This document shows positions 59,831 through 64,000 of a stretch of 64,000 nt of DNA, one piece after another. This DNA comes from Microbispora corallina (GTDB lineage Bacteria > Actinomycetota > Actinomycetes > Streptosporangiales > Streptosporangiaceae). The DNA lies in contig NZ_BOOC01000023.1 in assembly GCF_016863035.1 (NCBI RefSeq), forward strand, positions 107,087-171,086. The letters run 5' to 3'. Within the stretch, counting starts at the first letter, position 1; each line of letters opens with the position of its first letter. The notes beneath the pieces are model-generated. The model was not told the DNA's origin, searched no databases, and saw nothing but the letters and a program-made list of their open reading frames with translations. The position numbers and the translations under genes were made by a program.

Positions 59831-60667
59831 TCAGGCCACATACGGCTTGAGGAAGACGTTGGCCGCCGCGCAGCCCAGATAGTTGCGCACCGTGTGGAAG
59901 TCGAGCCAGTCGATGTTGCAGGACACGTCGCGCTCGACCCCCTCGAAGCAGGGGCGCAGCGCGTCCGGGATGGCGGCGATGTCGTCCTTGTCGGCGATGT
60001 TGATCCAGCGGCGCACCCCCGGCGGCCGGGCGCCGCGGCCCTTGACGGGGACGGGGACCAGCCGCTCGAAGACCACATTGCGCATGCCGAGCGGGCTGCC
60101 CAGCGTGATGAGCAGGTCGGCCGACAGGTCCGGATGGGCCCAGAATGCCTCGTAGGCCACCACGCTGCCGAGCGAGTGGGCCACCACCACCTCCGGCCCC
60201 CGCCGGCGGATCGTGTCGGCCACGGCGTCGCGCGCCCGGGTGCGGGGATCGCCGCCGCCCAGGTACGTGGCCACCTCGGGGCAGAAGTCCCGGGCGAACC
60301 GGACGGCCTCGGGACCGAACCGGGTCACCAGCCACTCGGCCAGCCGGTGGGCCAGCCCGGTGAGCGACTCCCCCGCCACGCCCCGAACGCGTCCGTCGAG
60401 TTGCCCCGCCCAGTCGGCGAACACCAGCTTGGCCGGCGGGTCCATCTGGCGGGGCGGCTTCACCGGCCCCGTGTGCAGGTGATGGGCGTAGTAGGCCACC
60501 TCGGCGAAGTAGTCGGGCGCCTTGCCCGCCGTCTGCCCGGTCAGGCCCTTGTGAAGGTAGCCGTTCCACTTCAGCCGCATCGTCTCGGCCGCGCCGCCCG
60601 CCGACCCCCCGGCGTCCTCGTAGTAGTGGTACTTCCCGATGCCGTGCACTCCGACGATCGTGGTCAT
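59831..60667 (-). CDS. Alpha/beta-hydrolase fold protein
   Basis: A 278-residue protein starting MTTIVGVHGIGKYHYYEDAGG, with the nucleophile elbow VVAHSLGSVVAYEAF (Ser in AHSLGS), a strand with LLITLGSPLGMRN, INIADKDDIAAIP (probable acid Asp), and DWLDFHTVRNYLG with a possible catalytic His. No signal peptide is seen, so it is cytosolic. It resembles lipase/esterase-like or small serine-hydrolase proteins in actinomycetes; no substrate can be stated. A GGGAGC site precedes the ATG. It is divergent from the arfB-like gene across 177 bp that hold no other gene. Confidence 0.75.
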   Translation of the reverse strand: MTTIVGVHGIGKYHYYEDAGGSAGGAAETMRLKWNGYLHKGLTGQTAGKAPDYFAEVAYYAHHLHTGPVKPPRQMDPPAKLVFADWAGQLDGRVRGVAGESLTGLAHRLAEWLVTRFGPEAVRFARDFCPEVATYLGGGDPRTRARDAVADTIRRRGPEVVVAHSLGSVVAYEAFWAHPDLSADLLITLGSPLGMRNVVFERLVPVPVKGRGARPPGVRRWINIADKDDIAAIPDALRPCFEGVERDVSCNIDWLDFHTVRNYLGCAAANVFLKPYVA

Positions 60668-60844
60668 GCTCCCGCCCAGTCGCAGCCGTACCCCGGCACA
60701 CTGTGCACGAGGCCGTGGACCGTGACAACCCGAAGCCCGATTTACGGCGATAAATTAGATGATCCGGCGCGACCGAGGCTGCACACTGGGCATGCCCGGA
60801 GGAGCACGGCCATACGAGCCGGGGAAGCACACGAGGAGGAGACG

Positions 60845-61267
60845 ATGCCAGGCCCGTTGCACGTCCGCGGTTCGGTGGTGATACCGGAGGCGGAGCTCGG
60901 GTGGCGTTTCTCCCGCTCGTCCGGGCCCGGCGGCCAGGGGGTCAACACCACCGACAGCCGCGTCGAGCTGAGCTTCGACGTCGCCGCGACCACCGCCCTC
61001 GGCCCGGCCCTCAAGGCCCGGGCGCTCGAACGGCTCGCGCCGCGACTGGTCGACGGCGTCATCACGGTGACGGCGTCGGAGTTCCGCTCGCAGCTGCGCA
61101 ACCGGGAGGCCGCCGAGCTGCGGCTGGCCGGGATCCTCCGCGACGCCGTCGCCCCGCCGCCGAAGAAGCGCCGCCCCACCAAGCCCTCGCGCGGGTCGGT
61201 CGAGCGGCGCCTGGCGGCGAAGCGGCAGCGCTCGGAGGTCAAGCGCCTGCGTCGCGGCGACGACTGA
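60845..61267 (+). CDS. arfB: ArfB/YaeJ-like ribosome-rescue peptidyl-tRNA hydrolase
   Basis: A 140-residue protein with the catalytic loop SSGPGGQGVNTTDSRVEL (GGQ motif of release factors) and a basic C-terminal tail (KKRRPTKPSRGSVERRLAAKRQRSEVKRLRR) that in ArfB enters the empty mRNA channel. It frees nascent chains from ribosomes stalled without a stop codon. AGGAGG stands 8 nt before ATG 60845. Length and tail fit ArfB rather than RF1/RF2, which have additional domains. It ends 18 bp before a strong terminator. Confidence 0.92.
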   Translation: MPGPLHVRGSVVIPEAELGWRFSRSSGPGGQGVNTTDSRVELSFDVAATTALGPALKARALERLAPRLVDGVITVTASEFRSQLRNREAAELRLAGILRDAVAPPPKKRRPTKPSRGSVERRLAAKRQRSEVKRLRRGDD

Positions 61268-61284
61268 CGATCCGCGAGGCCGGA

Positions 61285-61321
61285 GAGCGCTCTCCACCCG
61301 TTCACGGGGTGGAGAGCGCTC
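61285..61321. terminator. Bidirectional terminator between arfB and the GH3 gene
   Basis: GAGCGCTCTCCACCC and its complement form a perfect 15-bp stem with a 7-nt loop between two converging stop codons. Each arm also contains the palindrome GAGAGCGCTC, so the element is doubly symmetric. Confidence 0.85.
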
Positions 61322-61328
61322 GGGGGAC

Positions 61329-64000
61329 CTACTGCCAGCCCTGCAGACCGGCGCCGTACGGGTAGAGCGGGTTCCCGTACGTCGTCGGGACCGTCTGCCC
61401 GGCGTCGATGTGCGCCCGGATGTCCGCCCGCTCGGCGGCCGTGGCGCCCAGGTCGTACGGGATGTTCCAGTCCTCGACGGCGTCGGCCTGGGTGTCCGTG
61501 CCGCCCGGCTTGAGGACCTGGTCGACGCTGCGCGGCAGCTGCCAGGGCAGCCTGCCCCGGGGGGTGTAGTCGCCGAACAGCAGGCTCGCCGTGGCGGGCC
61601 CGACCTCCTCGCCGCCCCGGTACGTCATCACGATGGCGTCGGCGATGCCGTTCCAGTCGGCGATGACGGTCGGCCGCGGCAGGTCCATCACCACGACCAC
61701 CGGGATCCCCTGGTTGTGGAAGCTCTGGATGACGGCGAGCTGGTCGGCCGGCAGGTACGGCTGCTCCTTCACCCAGGCCGTCGCGTGGGTGTACGTCGGC
61801 TCACCGACGGCCACCACGGCCAGCTTGGGCGAGGGCCCGGTGTCCTGGTAGACGTTCACCCCGGCCGCGGACGCCCGCGCCCTGATGGCGTCGAGCAGCG
61901 TGAGCGAGCCGTACTCCTGGTGGAAGTAGCTCGTCCAGATGCAGCACGCCGTGCCGTCGGTGGCCCGCGGACCCGCCACGACGATGTTGTCGCCGGCCTT
62001 CAGCTTGAGGGGCAGGACGCCGTTGTTCTTCAGCAGCGTGATCGACTCGCGGGCGGCCTGGTTGGCCAGGGCGACGTACGACGGCTGGTGGAACCGGTAG
62101 GGCCCGTTCACCGGGTCGCCGTACGGGTGGTCGAAGATCCCGAGCTGGAACTTCAGCCGCAGGATCCGCGTCACCGCGTCGTTGATCCGCGCGATCGGCA
62201 CGCTGGAGACGAACGTCGCCATCGAGAACCCGGCCGTGCCCGGGTCGGCGCCGCCCATGACGTCGGACCCGGCGTTCGCCGCGTTCACCCAGGCGCTGTA
62301 CGGCAGCCAGTCGGTGGTGATCAGGCCGGTGTACCCGAGGTTGGTGCGCAGGTAGTCGAGGATCGGCTTGCTGTCGCCGGCCCCCGGCCCGCCCGGGTCG
62401 AGGTAGGAGCTGCCGGCGTAGCCCGGCATGATGTTCACCGCGCCGGCCTCGATCGCGGCCCGGAACGGGATCATGTGGTACTTGATCGTCACGCCGTCGT
62501 AGGTGATGCCGGCCTCGCCTCCTGCGCCCTCGCCCGGCCAGTGCTTCACGGTCGCGAGGACCGAGCCGGGGTTGAGCTCAGGACCGCCCTGCAGGCCCGC
62601 GACCAGCGCCCTGACCTGCGCCGCCGCCACGTCGGCGTTCTCGCCGTTGCCCTCCTGGATGCGGGGGTAGAGCACCTTGGTGCCGACCTCCGCGAGGGGC
62701 CCGAGCACGCCGCGGGCGCCGACCTCCAACTCCTCCCGCCGCTGCATGTCGCCGAGCCTGTAGTCGAGGGCGTAGTCCTTGCCCGCGGCCAGGGCGCTCT
62801 GCAGGGGGTAGGTGGTCTGGTATCCGGCGATGGTGTCGCCCGCGGAGACCGGCGGGATGCCGAGCCGCGTGCCCGCCGCCCCGAGCAGGACCTTGTGCAG
62901 GTCGGCCGGGAGCGCCGGGCCGAAGTGCCAGCCCGACTGCGGGTACGTCTGGGCGACGTAGAACATCTGGTACGCCTTCTCCTCCGTGGTCATCCTGCCG
63001 AGGAGGTCGCTCACCCGGGTCTCGACCGGCTGCCGCCAGTCCTCGTACGGCTCGATGGTCCCGTCCTTGTTCAGGTCCCGGGCGCCGTTGACCACGTTCA
63101 CGCCGTCGTCGACGGCCTCGATGTCCGGGATGTAGAGGCTGAACGTCCGGATGTTCGAGGTGGTCGTCGTGCCCGACCCGCTCACCGCGACCACGAACCA
63201 CTTGTACGTCCACCGGTCGGAGACGTCCCACGTGGGCGTGTAGCTGGTGCCGGTGGGCTCGGCGACCTTCGTGTAGAGGTCGATGAGCCTGCCCGAGGCG
63301 GTGAAGTCGTAGTCGGTGCGGCTGATGTTGATCCACACCTCGTAGTGCGCCGCCCCCGGCACCGCCGCCCACGACAGGACGGGCCGCCGGGTGGTGGTGA
63401 CCATCGCGTGGTCGGCGGGCGCCGACAGGGCGAACTGGCCGGTCGTCGCGGGCGCCTTCGCCGGCCGGGACAGCAGGGGCGCCGTCGAGGCCGAGGTGTC
63501 GATCGTGCCGAAGACCTGGAACTCCCACAGGGAGTAGCCGTAGCCGGTGGCCCGGGCCGTGCCGACGAACCGCACGTACCGGCCCTTGCCGGAGACCGTC
63601 AGGTTCTCCACGCCGCCCTTGCCCGTGGTGGTCGTGTAGACGGGCGTCCAGCTCGTGCCGTTGTCGGACACGTCGACGTGGTAGCCGGTGGCGTAGGCGG
63701 ACTCCCAGTTCAGCGTGAGGCCGGTGATCGTGGCGGCGCCGCCGAGGTCGACCTGGAGCCACTGGTTGTCGGTGTAGAGGCTCGACCAGCGGGTGGTGGT
63801 CCGCCCGTCGAGGGCCGCGGCGGGCGCGTTGCCGCCCTCGTACGAGGACGCCGTCACCTGCTTGTACGCCGAGATCGGGGTCGTCCCCGGAGGCGGCGGG
63901 CTGGTCGAGGGGGACGGCGTCGGCGTGGGCGAGGGGGTGCCGGTGACGTCGGTGGTGAAGACGGCGAACTCCCACAGGGAGTAGCCGTAGCCGGTGCCCC
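61329..64000 (-). CDS. Secreted GH3 glycoside hydrolase with F5/8-type (discoidin/CBM32-like) domains, N-terminus outside window
   Basis: The frame stays open to the window edge, giving at least 890 residues. From the N-terminal side there is the end of one F5/8C-like domain (GYGYSLWEFAVF), a Thr-Pro-Ser linker, and a complete F5/8C domain ending with nearly the same motif (TGYGYSLWEFQVFGT). An Ig/Fn3-like segment (TTRRPVLSWAAVPGAAHYEVWI) follows, then a GH3 core with LATVKHWPGEGAGG and the putative nucleophile Asp in GLITTDWLPYSAW, and the C-terminal GH3 lobe (ESITLLKNNGVLPLKLKAGDNIVVAGP). Such proteins are secreted exo-beta-glycosidases; the exact sugar is unknown. The start visible at 63857 is internal. 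The gene follows the converging arfB with a shared terminator. Confidence 0.92.
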   Translation of the reverse strand, partial: GTGYGYSLWEFAVFTTDVTGTPSPTPTPSPSTSPPPPGTTPISAYKQVTASSYEGGNAPAAALDGRTTTRWSSLYTDNQWLQVDLGGAATITGLTLNWESAYATGYHVDVSDNGTSWTPVYTTTTGKGGVENLTVSGKGRYVRFVGTARATGYGYSLWEFQVFGTIDTSASTAPLLSRPAKAPATTGQFALSAPADHAMVTTTRRPVLSWAAVPGAAHYEVWINISRTDYDFTASGRLIDLYTKVAEPTGTSYTPTWDVSDRWTYKWFVVAVSGSGTTTTSNIRTFSLYIPDIEAVDDGVNVVNGARDLNKDGTIEPYEDWRQPVETRVSDLLGRMTTEEKAYQMFYVAQTYPQSGWHFGPALPADLHKVLLGAAGTRLGIPPVSAGDTIAGYQTTYPLQSALAAGKDYALDYRLGDMQRREELEVGARGVLGPLAEVGTKVLYPRIQEGNGENADVAAAQVRALVAGLQGGPELNPGSVLATVKHWPGEGAGGEAGITYDGVTIKYHMIPFRAAIEAGAVNIMPGYAGSSYLDPGGPGAGDSKPILDYLRTNLGYTGLITTDWLPYSAWVNAANAGSDVMGGADPGTAGFSMATFVSSVPIARINDAVTRILRLKFQLGIFDHPYGDPVNGPYRFHQPSYVALANQAARESITLLKNNGVLPLKLKAGDNIVVAGPRATDGTACCIWTSYFHQEYGSLTLLDAIRARASAAGVNVYQDTGPSPKLAVVAVGEPTYTHATAWVKEQPYLPADQLAVIQSFHNQGIPVVVVMDLPRPTVIADWNGIADAIVMTYRGGEEVGPATASLLFGDYTPRGRLPWQLPRSVDQVLKPGGTDTQADAVEDWNIPYDLGATAAERADIRAHIDAGQTVPTTYGNPLYPYGAGLQGWQ

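Noticed and set aside
1..64000. Genomic island or phage signatures around the NRPS cluster
   Set aside because: No integrase, transposase, tRNA or direct-repeat boundary was found, and codon bias of the cluster is like its neighbours.

Overview
The window is high-GC actinobacterial DNA with very strong third-position GC bias, frequent GTG/TTG starts and many 4-nt ATGA/GTGA gene overlaps. An aa3-type oxidase subunit, a class II DAHP synthase, an HspR-type HAIR element upstream of lon, MbtH and CebR/CelR-type cellobiose operators point to an Actinomycetes member. A Streptosporangiales-like filamentous soil or plant-litter organism is my best guess, by inference only. No tRNA, rRNA, CRISPR array, transposase or phage gene was seen.

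Layout: 1-6.8 kb is mixed (3' end of an FAD monooxygenase, an AI-2E family membrane protein, two overlapping putative glycosyltransferases, an aldo-keto reductase, a secreted sulfatase). 6.9-12.9 kb is a cello-oligosaccharide uptake operon (cebE-cebF-cebG-bglC-cebR) behind two perfect TGGGAGCGCTCCCA operators. 13.0-26.9 kb on the minus strand is one tightly overlapped nonribosomal peptide operon: NRPS (C-A-T-C-A-T), NRPS (C-A-T-TE fused to an MFS exporter), MbtH, a 50-residue peptide of unknown role, a free-standing carrier protein and a free-standing condensation-like protein. 26.9-31.7 kb holds a divergent promoter region with two more operators, a small unknown ORF coupled to a second GH1 beta-glucosidase, and a fifth operator in front of an aldose 1-epimerase and a kinase-fold protein.

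31.9-41 kb contains a small secreted peptide, an FAD hydroxylase, DAHP synthase, thioredoxin, ctaD, two universal stress proteins, a HAAS-type membrane protein overlapping a PadR regulator, and the start of cydABDC. 41-52.7 kb has the rest of cydABDC, an HtrA-like protease, an acyl-CoA synthetase, lon and an EmrB-type exporter. 52.7-64 kb holds secreted polysaccharide enzymes (pectate lyase and pectinesterase sharing an identical CBM2 module, an FG-GAP protein, PhoD phosphatase, a HAD hydrolase, an alpha/beta hydrolase, an ArfB-like rescue factor, and a GH3 enzyme running off the end).

The main biological idea is that five CebR/CelR boxes tie cellobiose import, two intracellular beta-glucosidases, an epimerase/kinase pair and an NRPS operon into one putative regulon. 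A nonribosomal peptide would then be made when plant cello-oligosaccharides are sensed, which is reminiscent of CebR control of thaxtomin in Streptomyces scabiei but with unrelated biosynthetic genes. The predicted assembly line has three modules (Gly-like, basic/polar, Asp-like codes) and a thioesterase whose nucleophile is Cys instead of Ser, immediately followed by a fused exporter.
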